A stretch of 64,000 bases of DNA from Acidobacteriota bacterium (GTDB lineage Bacteria; Acidobacteriota; UBA890; WLXD01). The notes below the pieces were generated by a model, which made no database searches, had not been told where the DNA came from, and saw only the letters and a list, made by a program, of their open reading frames with translations. The DNA lies in NCBI GenBank assembly GCA_012103255.1, contig WLXD01000005.1, positions 266,560 to 330,559 of the forward strand, read 5' to 3'. The position numbers and the translations under genes were made by a program. How positions within the stretch are numbered: position 1 is the first letter of the stretch; every line of letters begins with the position of its first letter. Below are positions 41,941 through 50,516 of this stretch, piece after piece.

Positions 41941-42041
41941 AGCGACTCCTTGCGAGGATCCTTGACCAGCCGCACACTCTGGCAGCGACTGCGTCGCGTC
42001 GCAAGCGCGTTGCGTTTCATCAACTCGACACTGGAAGAACC

Positions 42042-42596
42042 ATGGCAGAACTGCTGGCCCCGCCACTGGACGAGACCGAAGTCTCCACTCCCTCGCAAGA
42101 GGAGGAGGTTCGCATCGAGGCGCGCCTGCGACAGCTTGAACGGCGCTTCGAGACCTCTCAGCGCAGCCTGCCACGGGCGGCCGCCTGCGGCTTTGTCTTG
42201 CTCTCGATGTTCGTACTTATTGCCGCGAATCAGGCAGCCGGTCGCGTCACGGAAACGGAGGCGCTGGTCATTCGGGATCAGACCGGCACAGTTCGGGCGC
42301 AGCTCGGGGTGGGCGAAGAGGGAGCGGCTCTCGGACTCTTCGATGAACGCGGGTTCCTCCGCATCAGGCTCGCAGCGTCGCCGGAAGGGCCGATCCTCAA
42401 TCTGTTTTCGTCCGACGGTAATCCGCGGATCGTCGTCGGCGAGCGAGGCGAAAGCGCGTTCGTGATTCTTCGAGATGTCGACGGCGCGCCGCGCGCCGCA
42501 ATGGCGATCCAGGCGGACGGTACGCCAAGCCTGTATCTGCTCGACGAGACGATGGCGCCCTTGTGGCGCCAGCCTGCGGAGTCCGTTCAGAGATAG
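42042..42596 (+). CDS. One-TM membrane protein with short beta-repeat region, unknown function
   Basis: 184 aa. A Glu-rich coiled coil (residues about 18-45, EEEVRIEARLRQLERRFE) leads into one transmembrane helix (AAACGFVLLSMFVLIAANQA). Four to five repeats of about 20 aa follow, in the pattern D-x-x-G-x-x-R-x-x-L-x-V/L (TGTVRAQLGVGEEGAALGLF, RGFLRIRLAASPEGPILNLF, DGNPRIVVGERGESAFVIL). It looks like a beta-helix or solenoid outside the membrane. No catalytic motif. Divergent from the asparaginase gene; its end overlaps cls by 10 nt. Confidence 0.65.
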   Translation: MAELLAPPLDETEVSTPSQEEEVRIEARLRQLERRFETSQRSLPRAAACGFVLLSMFVLIAANQAAGRVTETEALVIRDQTGTVRAQLGVGEEGAALGLFDERGFLRIRLAASPEGPILNLFSSDGNPRIVVGERGESAFVILRDVDGAPRAAMAIQADGTPSLYLLDETMAPLWRQPAESVQR

Positions 42597-44044
42597 GGCG
42601 AGGCCAGCCAGCAGGCCGCATCGCGTACCTGTTGCCAGATCGGTCGGGCGTCGAGTTCCGTCAGCGAAACCTCTCGGGAGTCGGCCAAACACTCGGCTTC
42701 CACGTAGCGCCACACTTCCGCTGCGAGGGCCCGGTCGTAGACCTCGACCGATAGCTCGAAATTGAGCCGGAGACTACGGGGGTCGATATTGGCCGAGCCG
42801 ATCTGGACGTACTCGTCATCGACGAGGAAGAGCTTGGTGTGGGCAAACGGCGGCGCCTGGTAGATGACGCGGACGTCCCAATGCAGAAGCTCCCAGAGGA
42901 TGTTCCGCGACGCCCAGTGCACGTACGGGAGGTTGTTCTTCTCCGGCAGGATGATCGTGATCTCCACACCGCGGAGCGAGGCGGATTTCAAAGCGGCCAG
43001 ATGTTCACGCGAAGGCAGGAAATACGGTGTCACGATGACGGCTCGTTGGCGCGCGATGCCGAGTGCGCCGATCAGAATCCCTTCGAGCTTGTCGACGTCC
43101 TCATTGGGTCCGTCAAGAATGGCTCTCGCGTGCGCCGCGCCCGTTCCCTCTTCGACGATGTCCGTGAACGGGAGTACTTCTCCGCACACGAACTCCCAGT
43201 CCGCTCGGAATGCGCTCTCGATGTCGTGCGCGACCGGCCCCTCCAGTCTGAAATGCACATCCTCGGTGCGTCGGGTGCCGTCGTCCAGGGCCAGGTTCCG
43301 GTCGCCAATATTCATGCCGCCGGTGAACGCCACCGTGCCGTCGACGACGAGGATCTTCCTGTGATTGCGGAGATTGATATTGAACTGCGGCGGCAAGATA
43401 CGCGGCGGCAGGAAGCGTTGAACGGGCACGCCTGCCCGGGCCAGAAGCCTACGCACCCGGGGCCAACCATAGAGCTCGCCGATTCCGTCGAGCAGAACGC
43501 GGGTCCTCACTCCGCGAGCGTGGGCTGCACTCAGAGCTTCGACGAACGCCCGTCCACTCTTGTTGCTCTCGAAGATGTAGGTGGCGAGGTAAACGGATTC
43601 CGAGGCAGCCGCGATTGCCTCGAGCATCGCGGGGAAAGCCTCTTCGCCGTTTCGCAGAATCTCGATCCGTTGGCCGGAACGTAGGGGCTGTTCGGTGATC
43701 AACCCAGACAGGCGAACGAGACTCCCCAGCTTGCTTCCCGGCGGCGGAGGGAACGCCGTTTCGGCGCGCTGCGCGAGCGCGTCGGGCGCACCGATTCCCT
43801 CGCGATGCTTCACGCGGTCCGGATCTTCCGCGGTCAGACGCCGCGCACGTGTCCGGATCCGGTTGATTCCGAACACGAAGTACAGCAGCGGCCCGGCGAG
43901 CGGCAGGCCCAGGCTGATCGCGATCCATCCGAGCGCAGCTCGGGGCTCCCTCTTTGACAGCAGCGCATGGAGCGCCGCCGAGACGGAGGTTGCGATTACT
44001 GCGACCGCTAGCGCGGCGGCAACGCCCCCTCCGGGCAGGAGCAA
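42587..44044 (-). CDS. cls: Cardiolipin synthase (phospholipase D family)
   Basis: 485 aa, apparently from TTG 44044, which lacks a clear ribosome site, so the exact start is uncertain. Two N-terminal transmembrane helices (ALAVAVIATSVSAALHALL, LGWIAISLGLPLAGPLLYF) are followed by two PLD domains with HKD motifs NHRKILVVDGTVAFTGGMN and HTKLFLVDDEYVQIGSANID. Joins two phosphatidylglycerol molecules or uses phosphatidylethanolamine. It starts 17 nt after the fhs stop on the same strand. Confidence 0.92.
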   Translation of the reverse strand: MLLPGGGVAAALAVAVIATSVSAALHALLSKREPRAALGWIAISLGLPLAGPLLYFVFGINRIRTRARRLTAEDPDRVKHREGIGAPDALAQRAETAFPPPPGSKLGSLVRLSGLITEQPLRSGQRIEILRNGEEAFPAMLEAIAAASESVYLATYIFESNKSGRAFVEALSAAHARGVRTRVLLDGIGELYGWPRVRRLLARAGVPVQRFLPPRILPPQFNINLRNHRKILVVDGTVAFTGGMNIGDRNLALDDGTRRTEDVHFRLEGPVAHDIESAFRADWEFVCGEVLPFTDIVEEGTGAAHARAILDGPNEDVDKLEGILIGALGIARQRAVIVTPYFLPSREHLAALKSASLRGVEITIILPEKNNLPYVHWASRNILWELLHWDVRVIYQAPPFAHTKLFLVDDEYVQIGSANIDPRSLRLNFELSVEVYDRALAAEVWRYVEAECLADSREVSLTELDARPIWQQVRDAACWLASPYL

Positions 44045-44061
44045 CAGGAGGTCAGTAAGGC

Positions 44062-45732
44062 TCAGAAGAGCCCTTCCACGCCGCCGTCCGGCAGCACCCG
44101 CATGCGATTGGCAGCGGGGACTCGGGGCAGGCCAGGCATTGTCATGACATTCCCGGTATGCACGACTACGAAGCCGGCTCCGGCTGATGGAGTGACGTCA
44201 CCGACAGAGATGGTGAATCCGGACGGTCGTCCCAGGCGCGCCGGGTTATCGGTCAGCGATGCGGGAGTTTTGGCCATGCAGACGGGCGTTTCGCCCAGGC
44301 CGTTCGCTTCCAGGAACGCAATCGACTTCAACGCCGCCGGCGAGAACTCCACGCCATCGGCGCCGTAGACCTTGGTCGCGATCGTCTCTGCCTTTTTCTG
44401 AATGGGCCACGCAGCGTCGTAGATGTGCTGGAAGTTGGCCTCCCCTGCTTCGAGCGCCGCGACCACCTTCTCGGCGAACGCCTCACCACCGGCGCCACCC
44501 CGTGCATGAATCTCGAGCACATCGGCGGCGACACCCCGACCTGCACAGTGCTGCAGAACGGCGTCGACTTCTGCGTCGGTATCAGTCGCGAACCGATTGA
44601 TGCCGACGAGCGGTGGTAGTCCATGTTGAAGCACGTTGTCGATGTGTGCATCCAGGTTGGCAAGACCGGCCTCGACCGCAGCAACGTTCTCTTCGGCGAG
44701 GCTGTCCTTCGAGGCACCGCCATGCAGCTTGAGTGCGCGGATGGTGGCAACGAGCACTGCCGCATCAGGGGCGATCCCGCCGAGGCGACACTTGATGTTG
44801 CAGAACTTCTCGAATCCGAGATCGGAGCCAAACCCCGCCTCCGTAACCACGATGTCGCCGAGCGACATCGCCGCGCGTGTGGCCATGAGGGAGTTGCAGC
44901 CGTGTGCGATGTTGGCGAACGGGCCGCCATGAATCAGCACGGGTCCGCCCTCGATGGTCTGCACCATGTTGGGTCGAATGGCGTCCTTCAGGAGCATCGT
45001 CATCGCGCCCGCGACTTCGAGTTCCTTGGCGCGCACAGGGGCCCCGTCGTAGGTCGCGCCGACAATCAGATTGCCGAGACGTTCCTCGAGATCGTCCAAG
45101 CTGGTCGCTAGACAGAACGTGGCCATGACTTCGCTGGCAGCCGTAATCACGAACCCATCTTCGCGTGGAACTCCGCTCAACGGTCCGCCGAGACCGACCA
45201 CCAGGCGCCGTAGCGCCCGATCGTTCATGTCGATACAGCGCTTCCATGTGATGCGTCGCGGATCGATGCCGAGGCTGTTTCCCTGCTGTAGATGGTTATC
45301 GATCGCCGCGGCGAGGAGTCCGTTCGCTGACGTAATGGCGTGGAGGTCGCCAGTAAAGTGCAGGTTAATGTCCTCCATCGGGAGTACCTGCGAGTGGCCG
45401 CCGCCGGCGGCGCCGCCCTTGATGCCAAAGACCGGGCCCAGACTTGGTTCGCGAATTGCCGCAACCACGCGCTGGCCGATCCGTCGGAGTGCCTGCGAGA
45501 GCCCGACGGTCACGGTCGTCTTGCCTTCTCCTGCTGCGGTCGGAGTCACGGCCGTGACGATGACGAGTTTCGACGTCGGTTTCACCGCATCGAGAAACGA
45601 ATTCCGAAGCTTGGCCTTGTCGGAGCCGTACTGGTCCAGATGTTCGACCCCTAGGTCGACCTCGGCGGCAACGTCGGCAATGGGACGGAGGGGCGCCTCG
45701 CGTGCGATCTCGAAATCGGATGGGAAACTCAT
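44062..45732 (-). CDS. fhs: Formate-tetrahydrofolate ligase
   Basis: 556 aa; makes 10-formyl-THF from formate, ATP and THF in one-carbon metabolism. ATP-binding loop TPTAAGEGKTTVTVGL, the following REPSLGPVFGIKGGAAGGGHSQVLPMEDINLHFTGD region (key elements EPSLGPVFG and MEDINLHFTGD), GLGGPLSGVPREDGF, and the C-terminal ISVGDVTPSAGAGFVVVHTGNVMTMPGLPR end with KSIAFLEANG nearby. Length matches the family. Could feed methyl groups toward methionine synthase (metH, about 13 kb away). Divergent from the acyl-CoA synthetase gene. Confidence 0.95.
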   Translation of the reverse strand: MSFPSDFEIAREAPLRPIADVAAEVDLGVEHLDQYGSDKAKLRNSFLDAVKPTSKLVIVTAVTPTAAGEGKTTVTVGLSQALRRIGQRVVAAIREPSLGPVFGIKGGAAGGGHSQVLPMEDINLHFTGDLHAITSANGLLAAAIDNHLQQGNSLGIDPRRITWKRCIDMNDRALRRLVVGLGGPLSGVPREDGFVITAASEVMATFCLATSLDDLEERLGNLIVGATYDGAPVRAKELEVAGAMTMLLKDAIRPNMVQTIEGGPVLIHGGPFANIAHGCNSLMATRAAMSLGDIVVTEAGFGSDLGFEKFCNIKCRLGGIAPDAAVLVATIRALKLHGGASKDSLAEENVAAVEAGLANLDAHIDNVLQHGLPPLVGINRFATDTDAEVDAVLQHCAGRGVAADVLEIHARGGAGGEAFAEKVVAALEAGEANFQHIYDAAWPIQKKAETIATKVYGADGVEFSPAALKSIAFLEANGLGETPVCMAKTPASLTDNPARLGRPSGFTISVGDVTPSAGAGFVVVHTGNVMTMPGLPRVPAANRMRVLPDGGVEGLF

Positions 45733-45841
45733 TACGGCAGTCCTGTATCAGCGAATTGTCGTCAGGGTCAGGGGCAACGCCGGAGGGGCCAGCGAGTGGC
45801 ACCATTCTAGGTTCTTCAAGGCGCCTCGGCTACACGGTGGG

Positions 45842-45870
45842 TTGACGCGGCCCGGCGTGAGAACTACATA
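45842..45870 (+). promoter_or_regulatory. Sigma-70 promoter of the acyl-CoA synthetase gene
   Basis: TTGACG (45842-45847), 17-bp spacer, TACATA (45865-45870). A start near 45877 leaves a leader of only about 20 nt, including the ribosome site GGAG at 45888-45891. Confidence 0.55.
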
Positions 45871-45896
45871 GTGCCGGTCCCCGACGCGGAGTAATG

Positions 45897-47471
45897 ATGA
45901 ACGTCCCGCTGCTGGTACCAGACTTCTTGCGTCGCTCGGCGCTTCTTTTTCCGGAGAAGCTCGCGATCGTCGACGGCTCGCATCGGTTCACCTACGCGGA
46001 GTTCGAAACGCGAGTGAACCGGCTGTCCCATGCACTCCGCGCCGAGGGCCTGCGCAAGGGCGATCGGGTGTGCTACCTCGGTCCGAACTCGCATCGTTTC
46101 CTGGAGACCTTCTACGCAACCGCCCAGATCGGGGTCGTGCTGGTACCGCTCAACTATCGGCTGGCGGCGTCCGATCACGAGTACATCCTGAATCACGCGG
46201 GCGTGAAGGCCGTGTTGGCGGACCACGAACTCGTCGGGGTGGTCGACACCATCAGGGACAAGCTGGCGTGCGCTACGACGTTCATCGTGGCGCAGGATGG
46301 AGGCAAGGCGGCAGATGGATGGACTGCATGGGAGAACTGGATAGCTGACTCCCCTACCTCCCGACCTGATCCGGTTGACCTCGATGAGAACGATCTCGTG
46401 TCGATCAACTACACCTCCGGCACGACGGCGCGCCCGAAGGGCGTGATGCTCACCCACCGGAATTGCTATGTGAACGCGTATGGCCTGATCGCGCACCTCG
46501 GGTTCTGTCACGAGGACGTCGAGTTGTGGACCCTGCCGATGTTCCATTGCAATGGATGGGGAGGTGTCTACGCACTCACGGGCGTTGGCGGCACACACGT
46601 GGTGCTGCGCGCGATCGACGCGGAGCGCATCTTCGAACTCATCGCGACTGAACGCGTCACGCTCGCATGTATGGCCCCGGCGGTGCTGAGCGCGATTCTG
46701 GAATACGAACACCGAGAGCGACACGCGGTCACTACGAGGCCGCGATTTGTCGTGGCGGGCGCGCCCCCGCCAATCGATTTCGTCCGCCGACTGGAGGAAG
46801 AGCTCGGATGGGATTTCCTCCAGATCTACGGACTGACCGAAACATCGCCCTTGCTGACACTGTCACGGCCGGATCACGCGACGCCGCGGACCGACTACGC
46901 GCGCCGCGCCCGCGCCGGGACGCCGGCGATCGGCGTAGATCTTGTGCTCAGGGATGACGAGGGTTGCATCGTGCCGCGTGATGACTCGTCGGTTGGCGAG
47001 ATCTGCGCTCGCACGAACGTCGTCTTCGCGGGCTACTGGGAGCAGCCGGAGGAGACAGAAAGGGCGGTTCGCGACGGCTATTTCCATACCGGCGATCTCG
47101 CTGTGTGGGACTCCGTGGGAAACGTCCATATCGTCGATCGCAAGAAGGACGTGATCATCTCCGGTGGCGAGAACATCAGCAGCCCCGAAATCGAGGACGT
47201 CTTGTTTGCTCACCCCGACATACTCGACTGTGCAGTGGTGGGTGTGCCCGATCCCCAATGGGGCGAAACACCTCTCGCGGTGGTTGTGGTTCGGGTCGGG
47301 GCCGATCTCTCCCCTGACGAGGTAGTCGCCTACTGTCGAGAGGAGATGGCGCATTTCAAGTGCCCGAGACGGGCCGAACTGATTGATCGATTGCCGCGGA
47401 CAGCGACGGGCAAGGTGCAGAAATTCAAGCTACGTGAGCGCTACTGGGAAGGCGACCGTCGGGTCAACTAG
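45897..47471 (+). CDS. Fatty-acyl-CoA synthetase (AMP-forming, ANL family)
   Basis: 524 aa. Two adjacent ATGs (45894, 45897); GGAG is 5 nt before the second and only 2 nt before the first, so I choose 45897. ANL motifs: INYTSGTTARPKGVMLTHRN, LQIYGLTETSPLLTL, YFHTGDLAVWD, VDRKKDVIISGGENISSPEIE, and terminal Lys in TATGKVQKFKL. The PMFHCNGWG signature is typical of medium/long-chain acyl-CoA synthetases and mallate-type relatives. Ends the upstream half of a run with the S9 peptidase gene 38 nt downstream. Confidence 0.9.
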   Translation: MNVPLLVPDFLRRSALLFPEKLAIVDGSHRFTYAEFETRVNRLSHALRAEGLRKGDRVCYLGPNSHRFLETFYATAQIGVVLVPLNYRLAASDHEYILNHAGVKAVLADHELVGVVDTIRDKLACATTFIVAQDGGKAADGWTAWENWIADSPTSRPDPVDLDENDLVSINYTSGTTARPKGVMLTHRNCYVNAYGLIAHLGFCHEDVELWTLPMFHCNGWGGVYALTGVGGTHVVLRAIDAERIFELIATERVTLACMAPAVLSAILEYEHRERHAVTTRPRFVVAGAPPPIDFVRRLEEELGWDFLQIYGLTETSPLLTLSRPDHATPRTDYARRARAGTPAIGVDLVLRDDEGCIVPRDDSSVGEICARTNVVFAGYWEQPEETERAVRDGYFHTGDLAVWDSVGNVHIVDRKKDVIISGGENISSPEIEDVLFAHPDILDCAVVGVPDPQWGETPLAVVVVRVGADLSPDEVVAYCREEMAHFKCPRRAELIDRLPRTATGKVQKFKLRERYWEGDRRVN

Positions 47472-47509
47472 TACCGCCAAGTGTGCCGATTCAAACGAAC
47501 GAGGACGCC

Positions 47510-49933
47510 GTGAACAAGACACGCATATTGCTGACGACCGCGCTCATCCTGGCCACCGTGACCCTCGGCAACGCGGCTGCGCAGGATAGCGCCAGCTATG
47601 TGCCGCCGCCCGTGAGCGACGAGAACTTCGAGCTTTCGATCCGCAACATCATGCGGGCCGAAGAGAACGTCGGGGTGGCGCCGTCGCAGATCCGGTGGAC
47701 GGATGATTCGGAATGGGTGTACTTCAGCTGGCGCCCAGGTGGGCTGGCGTGGGACGAGCGTCGGAAGACGTACCGGGTGCGGGCTGACGGTACCGGGCTC
47801 GAAGCGCTCACAGCTCAGGCGGCTGACGAGGCAGCGCCACTCATCGCTGGCGGAGACCTGTCCAGTGATGGGACGTGGCGTGTATCGAGCGTCCGCGGCG
47901 ACCTCTACCTGGTGGATCGCGGCACGATGGAGGTCCGTCGTCTCACCCACACTGAGGACAGCGAAGGCCAGCCCCTGTTTACGGCCGATGACTCAGGCGT
48001 GATCTTCCGCCGCGGGAACAATCTCTTTGTCCTCGACCTCGATTCCGGCGACCTTTCGCAGCTGACCCGCGTCGAGGACGGCGCAGCGCCCGCGGAGGAT
48101 GCTGAGACTGAGGGGCATAAGGCGTTCCTGGAGGCGCAGCAGGAGGAGCTCTTCGAGCATATTCGTCGCGATCGTAAGCGAGAGCATCTGCGCGAGATCG
48201 ATCAAGAAGCCCGCGAGGCTGGCGAGCCCGCTTCGTTGCACCTCGCGAGAGGTGAGCGACTGCAAGGGATGCAACCCACGCGGAGCGGGGAATACGTGTT
48301 GGTGCGGGCCGGGCGCCGAGCATCCGACGCCGAGCAGACCATTGTTCCCGACTGGGTCACCAGCGATGGCTACACGCGAGATCTGAACACCCGATCCAAG
48401 GTCGGTGACGAGCAGGGTACGTCACGGCTGGGGCTTGTAAACACGGCCACCGGCGACGTGACCTGGGTCGACGTGCAGCCGGAGGACTACGAGTCCGAAG
48501 AGCCGGCCCGCGTGTTCAACTCCGGCTGGAACGACGCCGGCACGACGGCGTACGTTTTCGCCGTGTCGTTCGACAACAAAGATCGCTGGCTGTGGAGCGT
48601 GGATGCCGCGAGCGGCGAGCGGACACTACTGGATCACCTTCGTGACGAGGCGTGGGTTGCGGGGCCGTGTTTCGCCTTCTGCGTTGGTTTTCTTCCGGAT
48701 AGTGACCGCGTCTACTTCGTGAGTGAGGCGACGGGGTACGCGCACCTGTACGCGGTTGACTCGGATGGAACGGATCACGAGGCGCTCACCTCGGGTGAGT
48801 GGGAGGTGCTCGGCGCGCGGATTTCGGCGGATCGAAGCCATTTCGAGCTGGCGACCAATGAGGGGTCGCCCTTCAATCAGCACGCCTACACGATGGACTT
48901 CGACGGCGGACGGCGAGTGGCCACCACTGCCGGCGAAGGGCGCGCGACAGTTACGCGGGCGCCGGACGGCAAGCGTATGGCGGTCGTCCGCGACATGGCC
49001 AACCGGCCTCCGGAACTGCATCTCGCCGATACAGATGGCGAGGACTGGGCGCAGGTGACTACATCACCCACGGAGACCTGGAACTCCTTCCCTTGGATCA
49101 AGCCCGAGATCGTCCATTTCGAGGCTGAAGACGGGACGATGGTGCCGGCGCGGATCTATCGCCCCGCCGACATGGGGGCCGAGGCCAACGGCGCCGGCGT
49201 GATCTTCGTGCATGGCGCAGGTTATCTACACAACGTCCATAACTACTGGAGCTCGTACTATCGCGAGTACCAGTTCAACCAGTTCCTGGCCGCAGCTGGC
49301 TACACGGTGCTCGACATCGACTATCGTGGCTCCGCGGGCTATGGGGCGGAATGGCGCACGGGCATCTACCGCTGGATGGGTGGCAAGGACCTCTCGGACC
49401 AGGTCGACGGAGCGCGCTACCTCGTCTCCTCCGAGGGCGTCGATGCCGATCGCGTGGGCCTCTATGGCGGATCCTATGGCGGGTTCATCACCCTGATGGG
49501 GCTGTTTACCGCAGGCGACACGTTCAAGTCAGGGGCCGCTCTGCGTTCGGTTACCGACTGGGCGCATTACAACCATGGGTACACCAGTCGGATCTTGAAT
49601 CTGCCTCACGAAGACGAAACCGCCTACCTGCAGTCGTCACCGATCTACTTCGCCGAGAACTTTGGTCCGGACCAGCACCTGGTGATGCTCCACGGCATGG
49701 TCGATACCAATGTGCACTTCTCGGACGTCGTGAGGCTCGCGCAACGGCTGATCGAGCTCGGCAAACCGAACTGGGAGATGGCGGTCTACCCGGTCGAGGG
49801 GCATGGCTTCGTCGAACCGTCGTCCTGGACGGATGAGTATCGTCGGATCTTCGAACTCTTCGAGCGCACGCTTCGCGAGCCTGACTGCACTCAAAACGGC
49901 GGACTGTGCGATATCAGGCTGGGAGGAGAGTGA
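47510..49933 (+). CDS. Exported S9-family prolyl oligopeptidase/dipeptidyl peptidase-like protein
   Basis: 807 aa from GTG 47510 (GAGG 5 nt upstream). Signal peptide VNKTRILLTTALILATVTLG up to AAAQD. A beta-propeller region (residues about 50-530, with YFSWRPGGLAW and SDGTWRVSSVRGDLYLVDRG-like blades) precedes an alpha/beta-hydrolase domain with Ser655 in GLYGGSYGGF, Asp732 in HGMVDTNVHF and His765 in PVEGHGF. All triad residues are present. Likely cleaves proline-containing peptides in the periplasm. The stop overlaps the DsrE-like start (TGATG). Confidence 0.9.
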   Translation: MNKTRILLTTALILATVTLGNAAAQDSASYVPPPVSDENFELSIRNIMRAEENVGVAPSQIRWTDDSEWVYFSWRPGGLAWDERRKTYRVRADGTGLEALTAQAADEAAPLIAGGDLSSDGTWRVSSVRGDLYLVDRGTMEVRRLTHTEDSEGQPLFTADDSGVIFRRGNNLFVLDLDSGDLSQLTRVEDGAAPAEDAETEGHKAFLEAQQEELFEHIRRDRKREHLREIDQEAREAGEPASLHLARGERLQGMQPTRSGEYVLVRAGRRASDAEQTIVPDWVTSDGYTRDLNTRSKVGDEQGTSRLGLVNTATGDVTWVDVQPEDYESEEPARVFNSGWNDAGTTAYVFAVSFDNKDRWLWSVDAASGERTLLDHLRDEAWVAGPCFAFCVGFLPDSDRVYFVSEATGYAHLYAVDSDGTDHEALTSGEWEVLGARISADRSHFELATNEGSPFNQHAYTMDFDGGRRVATTAGEGRATVTRAPDGKRMAVVRDMANRPPELHLADTDGEDWAQVTTSPTETWNSFPWIKPEIVHFEAEDGTMVPARIYRPADMGAEANGAGVIFVHGAGYLHNVHNYWSSYYREYQFNQFLAAAGYTVLDIDYRGSAGYGAEWRTGIYRWMGGKDLSDQVDGARYLVSSEGVDADRVGLYGGSYGGFITLMGLFTAGDTFKSGAALRSVTDWAHYNHGYTSRILNLPHEDETAYLQSSPIYFAENFGPDQHLVMLHGMVDTNVHFSDVVRLAQRLIELGKPNWEMAVYPVEGHGFVEPSSWTDEYRRIFELFERTLREPDCTQNGGLCDIRLGGE

Positions 49934-50478
49934 TGCTGGCTAGGGCTCGGACCTCAGCCTTCGCCGCGGCGGTTTTGCTGGTGACAGCGTCAGCCGGCGC
50001 CCAAGAGAGCGGTCCCGTGATCTCCACGCTGGGACCCGTGTGGGATGTCGAAGCGCCGGACTTTGTGACGCCGCTCGACTTGGACTACAAGGTGGCCTTT
50101 GAGATGGTCACACCTGTCGAGTCGCCAGATCGGGCCAACGGCGCGCTGATCAACGCCGCCCGTTTTCTCAACATGCACGCACGGGCCGGCATTCTCGCGG
50201 ACCAGGTCCAGGTCGTTGTGGTCGTGCACGGCGGTGCCGCTTGGGAGTTGCTCGACGCGGCGGCCTTCGCCGAACGCAACGACGGTGCCGAGAATCCGAA
50301 CGCCGAGCTACTCCGTGAGCTCGTGGCCGCTGGTGCGCGGGTGATCTTCTGCGGGCAAACAGTTGGGGCACGTGGAATCCCGCGCGAACAACTGCTCCCG
50401 GAGGTGGAGGTAGTGCTGTCGGCCATGACGGCGATGTACGTGCTCCAGGAGGAGGGTTTTCGCGTCAACCTGTGGTAG
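49933..50478 (+). CDS. Exported DsrE/DsrF-like protein
   Basis: 181 aa from ATG 49933, coupled to the S9 peptidase stop. Signal peptide (ARTSAFAAAVLLVTASAGAQ). The DsrE fold is seen in YKVAFEMVTP, LNMHARAGILADQVQVVVVV-HGGAAWELL, and the C-terminal GARVIFCGQTVGARGIPREQ (Cys near the active-site position) with VEVVLSAMTAMYVLQEEGF. Exported DsrE-like proteins of this type have no settled function. Translational coupling to a peptidase is unusual and may be only positional. Confidence 0.8.
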   Translation: MLARARTSAFAAAVLLVTASAGAQESGPVISTLGPVWDVEAPDFVTPLDLDYKVAFEMVTPVESPDRANGALINAARFLNMHARAGILADQVQVVVVVHGGAAWELLDAAAFAERNDGAENPNAELLRELVAAGARVIFCGQTVGARGIPREQLLPEVEVVLSAMTAMYVLQEEGFRVNLW

Positions 50479-50516
50479 CCGCCTGACTAGGGAGTCTGTC
50501 GGCGTGTTTGCCTTGC

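Noticed and set aside
45864-46724. 286-aa open frame antisense to the acyl-CoA synthetase start
   Set aside because: Complement of the conserved ANL domain; would also cover the well-formed promoter at 45842-45870.
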